Shown here in pieces: positions 54,603 to 63,467 of a DNA stretch of 64,000 nt. The translations under genes were made by a program, and so were the position numbers. Source of the stretch: Pectobacterium colocasium (GTDB taxonomy: Bacteria; Pseudomonadota; Gammaproteobacteria; Enterobacterales; Enterobacteriaceae); the NCBI RefSeq assembly GCF_020181655.1, contig NZ_CP084032.1, positions 4,216,001 to 4,280,000 on the forward strand, written 5' to 3'. The stretch's first letter is position 1. Every line of letters begins with the position of its first letter. The notes beneath the pieces were generated by a model. It was not told the origin of the DNA, did no database searches, and saw nothing but the letters and a program-made list of their open reading frames with translations.

Positions 54603-56126
54603 ATGACCATGACGCTTTTCACCACCGATTATCTGGAGTATTACCTGACCCTGGTGAGCTGGGTCGTCCACAACGGCATCTGGGCGGTATTGGTTTCCAG
54701 CGGCGTATTCGTCCTCCCCTTCGTGGCCATCATCATCGACGAATGGCTGAGATCCCGTACCGAGGGTGCTGACGAAGGCAACAAGGGCGTGCTGTCTTCA
54801 ATGCGCATTGAAAACCGGGTATGGGTGGCGATCGTGGTGGTAATGTTCGCCGGTATTCCGTTCATCGATGTGGACCTCAACACGATCAGGTACGATCAGG
54901 CGCGTTCGGCACAGTGCCAGATCAGCGTACCGCAGCCCGAAGACACGGGCTGGTCACAATCCTTCAGCACCCTCAACAACCAGAGCGCAAAAGTGCCCGT
55001 ATGGTGGGCATTCATGCATGCGCTCTCACGCGCGATCACGGGTGCCTCGGTGGCGGCTATCCCATGCGGCACCGACCTGCGACAAATGCGGATGGAGATC
55101 AATGCCACCCGTATTGATGATCCCGTACTGGCTCAGGAAGTCGCAGACTTTACCCACGACTGCTACGGCCCTGCACGCGCCAAACTGTTCATGAATCGTC
55201 CCGATCTTGATGAAGCACAAATGCACGACGTAACCTGGATTGGCTCAACCTATTTTGTCAGTACCGGAGGCTTCTACGACACCTACCGAGCAAAAACACC
55301 CCGTGAGGGCTGGGCCTACGACAGCACTCGTGACGCTGGACTGGCTCAGGTGCCAAGCGGGGCTGGCTATCCGAGCTGCCGCCAATGGTGGAGTGATGGT
55401 GGCAACGGCTTGCGTGTGCGTCTGCTGGCACAGGTCGACCCCAGCCTACTCAGCCGCATCGCCAACTGGGCTGGATTCATCAGCCGTGCAGAGGTGGATG
55501 ACTCAGTCATCAGGGCGCTTGCTTCACCCCGCCAGCAGAAACTCAACCAAGGCAGTGTCTACACCGATTATGGCGGTCAAATCGACAAAACCTTACCGAA
55601 TATCGTCACACGTGCTGCAGGCGACATTGGCATGACCATTGGAGGGATCGCCGCATTCCCGGCATTGGACGTCGTGCGCCAGGCACTGCCGATGGTGCTT
55701 GCACTACTGAAGATGGCACTGGTGATCTGTATCCCTCTGGTGCTCCTGGTAGGCACCTACGACCTGAAGACCGTTGTCACGCTCAGCATCGTGCAGTTTG
55801 CGCTGTTCTTTGTGGATTTCTGGTTCCAGCTTGCACGCTGGATCGACAGTACGATCCTCGATGCGCTTTACGGTTGGGGATGGGGCTGGAATCGGCCACA
55901 CAACAATGTTGATCCGCTTATGGGCATAAACAATACCTTCGGCGATATGTTGCTGAACTTCGTCATGGGTACGATGTTCATCGTACTACCGACATTCTGG
56001 ATCGGTGCGTTGACCTGGGCGGGCATTCGGGCGGGGACAATCGCAAATAGTTTTTCAGCGGGCACAAAGGATGCTGGTAATGCTGGCGGAAAGGGGGCTG
56101 GTACAGTCTCCAAAAAACTCCAGTAG
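54603..56126 (+). CDS. traG: TraG N-terminal-domain mating protein
   Basis: A 507-residue inner-membrane protein. It has N-terminal helices (about 15-45 and 75-95), a periplasmic domain with RMEINATRIDDPVLAQEVADFTHDCYGPAR, and a C-terminal helix cluster (about 365-480). This is the TraG_N family, which in F-like systems acts in mating-pair stabilisation and pilus assembly. AGAGG precedes the start. It is the last plus-strand gene of the second transfer operon. Confidence 0.92.
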   Translation: MTMTLFTTDYLEYYLTLVSWVVHNGIWAVLVSSGVFVLPFVAIIIDEWLRSRTEGADEGNKGVLSSMRIENRVWVAIVVVMFAGIPFIDVDLNTIRYDQARSAQCQISVPQPEDTGWSQSFSTLNNQSAKVPVWWAFMHALSRAITGASVAAIPCGTDLRQMRMEINATRIDDPVLAQEVADFTHDCYGPARAKLFMNRPDLDEAQMHDVTWIGSTYFVSTGGFYDTYRAKTPREGWAYDSTRDAGLAQVPSGAGYPSCRQWWSDGGNGLRVRLLAQVDPSLLSRIANWAGFISRAEVDDSVIRALASPRQQKLNQGSVYTDYGGQIDKTLPNIVTRAAGDIGMTIGGIAAFPALDVVRQALPMVLALLKMALVICIPLVLLVGTYDLKTVVTLSIVQFALFFVDFWFQLARWIDSTILDALYGWGWGWNRPHNNVDPLMGINNTFGDMLLNFVMGTMFIVLPTFWIGALTWAGIRAGTIANSFSAGTKDAGNAGGKGAGTVSKKLQ

Positions 56127-56139
56127 GATTTAAGCCGGA

Positions 56140-56523
56140 TCAATCATCATCGCGATACATTTCATGAGATGTATCGTTGTGCAGATTAGGATCGTACCCT
56201 GGCATTTCGCGAAGCTCATCCAACGTCGCAAGGAAACCTAATTCAAAATCATCTTCCGGCGTGCTTTGTCCAACAGCCCAACTGGCAACAACAGCAAACA
56301 CAATCAACAATGCCAACCAAAAGACGAAATACGCCAGCGCGCCAAGCACAACCAGTTTGATTGCCCACAAAAGCACGAAGGCAGCAAACTGTGGCACATC
56401 CTTGGATACCAACCAGTTCAACACTTTGTGCTCATAACGCACATAGCCACGCCAGCCTCTGCCGAGCCAACGGCCAAAGCGTTCTGCAATACTGTTATGG
56501 CTCGTGCTATTCATGGTCATCAT
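56140..56523 (-). CDS. DUF3742 protein
   Basis: A 127-residue protein with the DUF3742 pattern AERFGRWLGRGWRGYVRYEHKVLNWLVSKDVP, followed by one or two membrane helices (about 45-85) and an acidic tail (DDFELGFLATLDELREMPGYDPN). It is read against traG and ends 13 nt from it. This small convergent gene is a constant mark of the ICE family; its role is unknown. Confidence 0.88.
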   Translation of the reverse strand: MMTMNSTSHNSIAERFGRWLGRGWRGYVRYEHKVLNWLVSKDVPQFAAFVLLWAIKLVVLGALAYFVFWLALLIVFAVVASWAVGQSTPEDDFELGFLATLDELREMPGYDPNLHNDTSHEMYRDDD

Positions 56524-56715
56524 TTTCCTGCGTTACCCGCTTGTACCGGAAGTCCACCTTACAGCGATTGATACACGATGTTTTTACGGAAATCGCCTTG
56601 TCTACTTAGCTTAGAGCAGAAATACCATACATCAAATATCCAACTGTCGGAGATCGTCTGTCCCGCTTATTGCTCTGACAGTGCATAAACTAATCAGGAA
56701 CAAAGTGTGCATCAA

Positions 56716-57684
56716 TCACCACCCTTCTGGAAACGCCTGTGCTGGTTTGTATTCACATCGCATCCGCACAAATTGGCGGGGAACATTTGCCGAGGCCTCA
56801 AAGAACGTGGCGAAATCAAAGTCTTCCAATTGATAAGGTGCAACTAATACTGCGTCCTGAGCATTACCAAGAAAAACCACTGGCCGATCCGCAGGCACAT
56901 TCGCACATTGATGCGAATCATTAAAATCCAGTGCATTAGCCAGCAGATAGATTTTTTCAGACACTCGGGTATCGCTCAATTGATCACTGGGCCATAACCA
57001 TCCATGATAAAGAAGGACAGATGACACCAATACACAAAGAACAGGTTGCAGCAATGGCAGCTCCGAATTGCCACCACTAAACTTATTCTTGAACCAAGCT
57101 GCCATAAAGAAAAAATTCACCAAAAACATAATCACAGCCACAAAGATGATAAACGGCAAAAGTAATTTGAATACCATAAGGCCGGTAGTAAACAACAGGG
57201 TAATAGGTAAAGCCGACGCATCAACATGAAACACAGCATTGACATAAATGCCTGCCTGACCCCGTGCATAGATCACCAGCCCCGACAGCACAATTGATAG
57301 CAACACCTTCGTGACAGTAAAACGCCACAAAGAACTCACCACAGAAGATCGTTCCAGCGATACGCCAACGAAAATGGAACACAAGGCCACGCCCCACAAT
57401 CGGAATGACAGAGTATGTTCTCGTACCCAATCGATATCACTTCCCGCTGAGCGAATAATCGCCAGCAACACACCAAAAACACCAATTACGCAAAGGGCAA
57501 ATTCAAGATTTCGCTGCGATTCCTCTTTTTCATATTGGCGTTTAAACTGCCATTTCACTAAATCTCTATAAATACCCCGCACATAATATTTCAGAGAGGA
57601 TTTTGATTGCCATGACAGATCCAATTCTGAGCCCGTCAACTCCTGCCTGATACTGCTGATATCACGTTCAATGTCGTTCTTCAT
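56716..57684 (-). CDS. Multi-pass membrane protein, unknown
   Basis: A 322-residue protein with about six membrane helices (for example FALCVIGVFGVLLAII, LPFIIFVAVIMFLVNFFFMAAWF and LLQPVLCVLVSSVLLY) and a soluble C-terminal segment (DRPVVFLGNAQDAVLVAPYQLEDFDFATFFEA). I do not recognise the family. It is lower in GC than the flanking transfer genes and transcribed opposite to them, so it looks like an added gene. Its place beside mating genes makes surface or entry exclusion one possibility, without direct evidence. Confidence 0.75.
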   Translation of the reverse strand: MKNDIERDISSIRQELTGSELDLSWQSKSSLKYYVRGIYRDLVKWQFKRQYEKEESQRNLEFALCVIGVFGVLLAIIRSAGSDIDWVREHTLSFRLWGVALCSIFVGVSLERSSVVSSLWRFTVTKVLLSIVLSGLVIYARGQAGIYVNAVFHVDASALPITLLFTTGLMVFKLLLPFIIFVAVIMFLVNFFFMAAWFKNKFSGGNSELPLLQPVLCVLVSSVLLYHGWLWPSDQLSDTRVSEKIYLLANALDFNDSHQCANVPADRPVVFLGNAQDAVLVAPYQLEDFDFATFFEASANVPRQFVRMRCEYKPAQAFPEGW

Positions 57685-57990
57685 TTTTATTTCCAGCTGA
57701 CTCTACCAAATTGTTCTTCGCCTGAAGAAAATTACGCTACCTCTTCAGACTGAAAGAATTACATCGTGATATTTTCACCTGCAACACCAAGCCTTCATAG
57801 CGTTATCCATTTCCCTGCACAAAAAGGATTTCCCCCTACCGCATTGATACTCGGTGGCACAGACAAACAGCGCTATATCAAAAGGCTCCAACAAGGGTAA
57901 AACCGATAAAAGGCAATGGAATGGGGTCAAGGGGAAAGGCTCTACCCGAAAAAGGAAAAGGCCCGTTAACCCCGCACCTGAGGCATCACA
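57685..57990. other. Relaxase upstream region
   Basis: About 305 bp between the divergent membrane-protein gene and the relaxase gene. Most of it is AT-rich; the last 100 bp form a purine-rich tract (57895-57965). No gene is supported. It must hold the relaxase promoter and is a candidate place for an origin of transfer, since oriT often lies next to the relaxase gene. No nick site could be recognised. Confidence 0.4.
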
Positions 57991-59814
57991 ATGTTTACTC
58001 TGTTCCAGCGAAAAAAGCCCACGCCACCACAGCCAGACCCTGTCATGCCAGAAAAAGGGCTGCTCCAGCCAGAACCCGCTGCGTCCTTGCTGGACACACC
58101 TCGTCGGCAAAAACTGCTGGAGCATATCTGGCAGCGCACCTCACTCTCTCGCAAGCAATTCACCACACTTTACCGCAGGCCTCTGGAACGCTACGCAGAG
58201 CTGGTACAGTTGTTTCCCGCCTCTGAAACGCATCATCATGCTTACCATGGCGGCATGCTCGATCACGGACTTGAAACCGTCGCCTTTGCATTGAAACTAC
58301 GACAGTCCCACCTGCTGCCGGCAGGCGCACCTCCGGAAGATCAAGCCGCTCAATCAGAAGCCTGGACTGCGGCCATCGCTTATGCTGCCCTGCTCCACGA
58401 CATCGGCAAGATTGCCGTTGATCAGCACATCGAGCACGAGGATGGCAGCCTCTGGCACCCCTGGCATGGACCGCTGAAACAGCCCTACCGCTTTCGCTAC
58501 CGGGATGACCGTGAATACCGCCTGCACGGAGCCGCCACTGGCTTGCTCTATCGGCAAATACTCGATAACCACATCCTCGACTGGCTCAGCAGCTACCCTA
58601 CCCTCTGGACTTCGCTGCTGTATGTGCTTGCAGGCCAATACGAACATGCCGGCATGCTGGGAGAACTCGTCATCCAGGCCGATCGCGCTTCGGTGGCTCA
58701 GGAACTGGGCGGAAATCCCAACCGCATAGTCCTGACTGCCCCCAAGCAGGCGCTACAGCGCAAGCTACTCGACGGGTTGCGTTACCTGCTCAAGGAGGAA
58801 CTGAAAATCAACCAACCCCAGGCTTCGGATGGCTGGCTGACAGAGGACACACTTTGGCTGATCAGCAAGACCGTCTCTGACAAACTGCGTGCCCATCTGC
58901 TGTCACAGGGGATCGAAGGCATTCCATCCAATAACACGGCTGTGTTCAACGTGTTGCAGGAGCATGGCGTGCTGCAGCCAACCCAGGATGGCAAGGCCAT
59001 CTGGAAAGCCACCATCAGCAGTGCATCCGGCTGGACACATAGCTTCACGCTGTTGAAGCTCTCCCCGGCATTGATCTGGGAGGCATCCGAGCGTCCAGAT
59101 CCTTTCACAGGAACGGTAACGATCGAAACCAGTTCCCCCGATAGCAGCGACGCGATGCCTCTCGCACCTGAACCCGCCGTATCGACATCTCCCGCTCACC
59201 CCATACCCGTTCTTGCAACAGCACCGTCCCCCGCAACACCACACGATGTCATGGAAGACATGCTCGCAATGCTGATGCCAGCCGAAGCGCCCAACACTGC
59301 AGCGTCTTCCAGTGCGTCAAGCGCTGCACAACCCGCATCCTCGCCACCTGATGACACGGATGAGCCCATGTCGCCACAGGCCTCGGATACATCATCACAG
59401 CCCGAGCCTGCCAAACCGCTTTCGAGCGAACACTTCATGGTCTGGCTGAGGGAAGGTGTTCAATCACGCAAGCTCATCATCAACGATGCCAAAGCAATGG
59501 TGCATACTGTGAACGACACGGTCTATCTTGTCAGTCCGGGGATTTTTCAACGCTATGCGCAGGAGCACCCAACAATTGCCACCATGGCAAAACAGGAGGG
59601 ATTACAGGATTGGCAGTGGATTCAAAAGCGCTTCGAAAAGCACCTGGTGCATCGCAAGCAGCACAACGGATTGAACATCTGGACATGCCAGGTGACAGGG
59701 CCAAGAAAGACCCGGCGGCTGCACGGTTACTTACTCACAGCCCCGTCGAGCGTCTTCGCGGAGCAACCACCCAATAATCCATACTTAACGCTTCTGGAGA
59801 ACAAGCCAGCTTAA
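57991..59814 (+). CDS. traI: MobH-family relaxase TraI (TIGR03760)
   Basis: A 607-residue ICE relaxase. The N-terminal TraI_2 domain has the MobH metal-binding motifs HHHAYHGGMLDHGLE (81-95) and LLHDIGKIAVDQH (134-146), an HD-hydrolase-like arrangement. A long Pro/Ser/Ala linker (about 370-475) precedes the C-terminal domain (FMVWLREGVQSRKLIINDAKAMVHTV, YLVSPGIFQRY). It would nick oriT and pilot the transferred strand. In ICEclc the relaxase lies between the T4SS genes and the variable region next to the integrase. Confidence 0.95.
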   Translation: MFTLFQRKKPTPPQPDPVMPEKGLLQPEPAASLLDTPRRQKLLEHIWQRTSLSRKQFTTLYRRPLERYAELVQLFPASETHHHAYHGGMLDHGLETVAFALKLRQSHLLPAGAPPEDQAAQSEAWTAAIAYAALLHDIGKIAVDQHIEHEDGSLWHPWHGPLKQPYRFRYRDDREYRLHGAATGLLYRQILDNHILDWLSSYPTLWTSLLYVLAGQYEHAGMLGELVIQADRASVAQELGGNPNRIVLTAPKQALQRKLLDGLRYLLKEELKINQPQASDGWLTEDTLWLISKTVSDKLRAHLLSQGIEGIPSNNTAVFNVLQEHGVLQPTQDGKAIWKATISSASGWTHSFTLLKLSPALIWEASERPDPFTGTVTIETSSPDSSDAMPLAPEPAVSTSPAHPIPVLATAPSPATPHDVMEDMLAMLMPAEAPNTAASSSASSAAQPASSPPDDTDEPMSPQASDTSSQPEPAKPLSSEHFMVWLREGVQSRKLIINDAKAMVHTVNDTVYLVSPGIFQRYAQEHPTIATMAKQEGLQDWQWIQKRFEKHLVHRKQHNGLNIWTCQVTGPRKTRRLHGYLLTAPSSVFAEQPPNNPYLTLLENKPA

Positions 59815-59877
59815 TCATGCAATCCGGCACCACGCTACACATGTGCCCCGTTCTCAAAACGCTTTGACACAATACCG

Positions 59878-61482
59878 TCAATACCTGATCCCTTGCCTGA
59901 GACATTTACGATTGAACGTACGCTTGGGTATATTCAGACTGTCTGCGGCCGCCTGACGGTCGCCACCGAACTGCCGTAGCCTCGCTTGCAGGATGGCAGC
60001 CTCCCGTACACGTACGGCGAGGCGCAAATCAGCTATGTGCTGAAAATCCTCTCCCTGCATCCGTTCACTTGCCAGCCGTTTCTGCGCCTCGGGTGGCAAT
60101 GCCTGCATGGTGACCTGCTGGCCGGAGAAGGTGTGAGCGCAAGCAATCTCCAGCAGGTTGCGCAATTCCCGCACGTTGCCAGGAAAGGCGTACTGCATTA
60201 ACTGACGCAAGAATGACGGCTCCAGCGTCACCGCTGCTTTCTGCTCCCGTTCACAGCACTGCGCGATAAAGTAGCGGCACAACAGCGGGATATCCTCTGC
60301 ACGTTCGCGCAGTGGCGCTACATGCAATACGCACTGGCACAGTCGGTGGTACAGATCCTGGCGGAATGCACCATCTGCTATGCGCTTTTTCAACAAATGA
60401 TGTGTGGCGGCAATCAGTCGGAAATCCGAATGCACTTCCTGCACCGCGCCAAGAGGACGAAAACACCGGGTCTCCAACACCCGCAGTAACTTGGCCTGCA
60501 TGGCAAGCGGCATATCCCCGACCTCATCCAGAAATAGCGTGCCACCATGGGCCTGCGCCACCAGACCAACCTTGTCGCTCAGGGCATCTGAAAACGCCCC
60601 TTTCTGGTAGCCGAACAACTCGCTTTCGATCAGATTCTCAGGGATCGCGGCACAGTTAATTGCCACAAAGGGCCTATCGCCCCTGACAGAACATTGATGC
60701 AGCAGGCGGGCTACCACATCCTTGCCTGTACCCGTTTCACCCAGAATCAATACTGACAAAGAGTGCCCAGCCGCTTGTCCGACCTTCTGTTGCAGCGCCC
60801 TCATATATGACGACTGACCGATCAACACATCCTGTATGCGTTTTATCAGAGCTTGCTGAAACGCTTCACTCCGAGCGCGTTTGACAGAAGCGCTGAGCAT
60901 TGACCGCTGATGCAGCCCTCCCGATCGCTGGCGCAAAAGTACCATCTGGTTGCAGAATATCTGAACCAGCTTTTTACCCTCACCACCGTCGTGCCATTGC
61001 TGTAACCGCTCAGGTGTATCCAGCAGCGCCAGTATTCCCAGCACAGTGCCGCTATCCGATAACACCGGTATGGCATACAGCCCACACGCTGCTCCCAGCT
61101 CCGACAGCATCTGCTGAAAGGCCAGATGCTCAATACCCGCACCACCATTCAACGATGGCCAGACATGTGCCTTGTTCTCATGCAGGGCATAGGCCAATGG
61201 GTGACTGAAATCATCCACATCAAGCGTCATCACAACGGACTCGCCTGTCGCCTGGCCTTGGCACAAGAGTTGCCTGCCGCTGCTATCAACCAACCCAAGT
61301 ATTGCTCCCTGGGGTCGCCAGTAAGATGCCACCATAGACAAAAGCCAGTCACACACCTCAGCCTCAGTATTCTGGGCAGTCAGCGTCAATGCCAGATCAA
61401 GCCGGGATATCTGCCCCGACTCTTTACCGTTTTTTCTCCGCTGTTCCTCTTTCGGCAATTCTTTGCATTCAGACACCGCCAT
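59878..61482 (-). CDS. Sigma-54-dependent transcriptional activator
   Basis: A 534-residue enhancer-binding protein. A GAF-like sensor domain (about 30-185) precedes the AAA+ domain: Walker A GETGTGKD (248-255), Walker B GTLFLDEVGD (314-323) and an LRERAEDIP box. A Fis-type helix-turn-helix lies at about 505-527 (GDRQAAADSLNIPKRTFNRK). The GAFTGA loop that contacts sigma-54 reads GAFSDA (295-300), an unusual change. VasH-type activators of type VI secretion share this layout, which would fit the Rhs genes nearby; that link is inference. Confidence 0.9.
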   Translation of the reverse strand: MAVSECKELPKEEQRRKNGKESGQISRLDLALTLTAQNTEAEVCDWLLSMVASYWRPQGAILGLVDSSGRQLLCQGQATGESVVMTLDVDDFSHPLAYALHENKAHVWPSLNGGAGIEHLAFQQMLSELGAACGLYAIPVLSDSGTVLGILALLDTPERLQQWHDGGEGKKLVQIFCNQMVLLRQRSGGLHQRSMLSASVKRARSEAFQQALIKRIQDVLIGQSSYMRALQQKVGQAAGHSLSVLILGETGTGKDVVARLLHQCSVRGDRPFVAINCAAIPENLIESELFGYQKGAFSDALSDKVGLVAQAHGGTLFLDEVGDMPLAMQAKLLRVLETRCFRPLGAVQEVHSDFRLIAATHHLLKKRIADGAFRQDLYHRLCQCVLHVAPLRERAEDIPLLCRYFIAQCCEREQKAAVTLEPSFLRQLMQYAFPGNVRELRNLLEIACAHTFSGQQVTMQALPPEAQKRLASERMQGEDFQHIADLRLAVRVREAAILQARLRQFGGDRQAAADSLNIPKRTFNRKCLRQGIRY

Positions 61483-61855
61483 CTCCTTGCCGTATTTTTT
61501 ATTCCTTTACGTTTATAAAATAATTTATCCACCCGAGCGAATTGATTTTATTTTACTTGAAAACCGCCAAGCATCGCCGCCCATGAAACACAGGAACACC
61601 TTCAATCAACAAAATCTACTCACCAAAAATTGAAAAACAACCAACACCATCATTATTATTTTAACACTTAATAATTAACGACCTTACGAACATAAAACCC
61701 ATCGACAATCCATACCTCAGAGACAAGCTGGAACAGTGGGATAAATTTATTTAAAACAGCATAATCAGTATTTCAGACAGATTACAGATGGCATAAAAAT
61801 AATGCTCACTGCGGAGAGCAGCAAGCATGGAGTGAGCTTGATCAAGTTTTTAATA
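61483..61855. other. AT-rich gap
   Basis: About 370 bp of very AT-rich sequence between the activator gene and a small membrane-protein gene. No gene or repeat was recognised. It must include the promoter of the activator. Confidence 0.5.
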
Positions 61856-62407
61856 TTAATTAGCTGATGACTGCCAAATTCCGCCAGCAAAACCTTCCGA
61901 GTCTTTAATTCTAATTGTTTGGTTTGACTTATACTTTCGTCCATCCAAATCACAATATTTGATTTCTACAGTCAGACTGACTCCATAGCGCCAAAATTTT
62001 TGTTCATCAGCGCAAGTATAACCAAATGAATTAACCATACTTCTTCCGTTCAACAGCAATGGAATCTCGCCGTCATCCGAGAAACACCTCATCACGTCAG
62101 AATATATAGAATTCGTAGTTTTATTCTCTTTAACCCATTCGGACAAACACGCATCAATATCACTTTCTTTCACACGAATACGAACATTCGTAGCAGGTCG
62201 ATTTCCTGTGTTACTTAGCACCAAATTGTAGGCAATTAATTCACTACCACCAGCATGAGTCTCGACTGCCGCCGACACGATGGGTCGATTTGACTGAAAC
62301 CAACTTCTTCGAGTGAACACAAATGACACAAGCGATATGCTAACAGCCAATAAAGATAAAAACAAAGATATGATAGTGATCCAACCATCCAAAATCGGTA
62401 TCGGCAT
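61856..62407 (-). CDS. Small membrane-anchored protein, possible orphan Rhs immunity
   Basis: A 183-residue protein with one N-terminal membrane helix (about 9-31, TIISLFLSLLAVSISLVSFVF) and a beta-rich extracellular or periplasmic domain (AYNLVLSNTGNRPATNVRIRVKES). I do not recognise the family. It stands just downstream of a decayed Rhs core on the same strand, which is where an immunity gene for the lost toxin tip would be. That role is inference. Confidence 0.65.
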   Translation of the reverse strand: MPIPILDGWITIISLFLSLLAVSISLVSFVFTRRSWFQSNRPIVSAAVETHAGGSELIAYNLVLSNTGNRPATNVRIRVKESDIDACLSEWVKENKTTNSIYSDVMRCFSDDGEIPLLLNGRSMVNSFGYTCADEQKFWRYGVSLTVEIKYCDLDGRKYKSNQTIRIKDSEGFAGGIWQSSAN

Positions 62408-62469
62408 TTCTGGTTCCTCACATATTAATTTCAGTTGGTTTATCAGATAATAGAAAATCAGCCCGGTGA

Positions 62470-62829
62470 CAGAGTGAGGTAAGTTTACCGTCGCGGTGGT
62501 GAGGCACCTCGTCTATGCGGCCACCGTCCCGCTGGTAGCGGAGTCTTCACTGGTCTAATCGCAGCGTTTGCTTATACAGCATCCAAACGGGGCGTAGCAG
62601 CAGTACCAGTGCCCACGCCCAGGGGTATCCACAACCCGGAGCGTGTTGCGGTTGTCCCACACACCTGCGGCCAATAGCCCAACTGTGGGATCTGCTTGCG
62701 TATCAGCCACCCGGCATCGTCATATTGGTAGTGAGTGTTGTCCTGCTGGGTGAGGCGTCCGGCCTGTCATTCGGTCAGCCCTATCACACCGTGCGGTAGG
62801 CCGCTGTGGGTATAGCGATACTAACAAGC
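62470..62829 (-). pseudogene. Decayed Rhs core fragment
   Basis: On the minus strand the translation gives RYTHSGLPHGVIGLTE, a stop (TGA), then GRLTQQDNTHYQYDDAGWLIRKQ, which is a YD-repeat Rhs core. After GYWPQV the frame shifts to WDNRNTLRVVDTPGRGHWY. Further stops follow. The fragment is clearly a broken Rhs gene with no toxin tip. It lies between the pentapeptide-repeat gene and the orphan membrane-protein gene. Confidence 0.88.
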
Positions 62830-63459
62830 CTAGAACCTGTCAGCCCAATCGGGAATATCCATTTTCTCAAATTGTGATGCCGCAGGCATAACGCCTCTCT
62901 CAGTTTTTACCCCTCGAAAATCACAATTTACAAACTTAGTCCCAGAAAAAATGCAATTAACAAATCTAGAAGCCCTAAATTCAACCCGATTAAAAACAGC
63001 CCCAGTAAAATCACAATCAATAAACTTCACACGCCTCCCTCCATATTCCAGCCCCAATGTGCCACCAGAAATCTTACTGGATGAAAAATTAACTCTCTCA
63101 AAAACAGAATCATTCAATTTTGCAACCAATTTCACATGAGTAAAATCACACCCCACAAAATTAGATTCAACCATAACACATCGATCCATGACAGAATGAG
63201 AAAGATTGACATCACAGAAAAATGCATTACTCACGCTTCCAGATATTTTTGAATATGAAAAATCGGAGTTTACGACTCTGGCTTGATACAGGCTTTTCGA
63301 CTTCAATGATTCAATAAAAGCATCTGACCCTATTTTTATACCAGACAAATCAGCGCCTTCTATATCAGCACGATTACTGCATATAGAGTCAATATGATTT
63401 GATACGCTAGCCAGGTAGCCTTCATCTTTCCATTTTTTCAAAATATCTTTATTTTTCAT
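62830..63459 (-). CDS. Pentapeptide-repeat protein, likely Rhs immunity
   Basis: A 209-residue protein with repeated five-residue units of the A(D/N)LxX type: ADLSGIKIG, SDFSYSKISG, VNLSHSVMD, SNFVGCDFTHV, VNFSSSKISG and CDFTGAVFN, which fold as a right-handed beta helix. It starts 8 nt after the stop of the Rhs toxin gene on the same strand, the usual place for a cognate immunity gene. Immunity is inferred from position; the family also includes DNA-mimic proteins. Confidence 0.8.
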   Translation of the reverse strand: MKNKDILKKWKDEGYLASVSNHIDSICSNRADIEGADLSGIKIGSDAFIESLKSKSLYQARVVNSDFSYSKISGSVSNAFFCDVNLSHSVMDRCVMVESNFVGCDFTHVKLVAKLNDSVFERVNFSSSKISGGTLGLEYGGRRVKFIDCDFTGAVFNRVEFRASRFVNCIFSGTKFVNCDFRGVKTERGVMPAASQFEKMDIPDWADRF

Positions 63460-63467
63460 TGCGCTGC

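Noticed and set aside
62811..62818. A third GGGTATAG half-site like those at 7680 and 7778
   Set aside because: It lies inside the Rhs core remnant, has no matching left arm, and is expected by chance.
62830..63459. Quinolone-resistance (Qnr) gene
   Set aside because: Pentapeptide repeats are present, but the protein is an adjacent partner of an Rhs toxin and lacks the Qnr pattern I would expect; immunity is the simpler reading.
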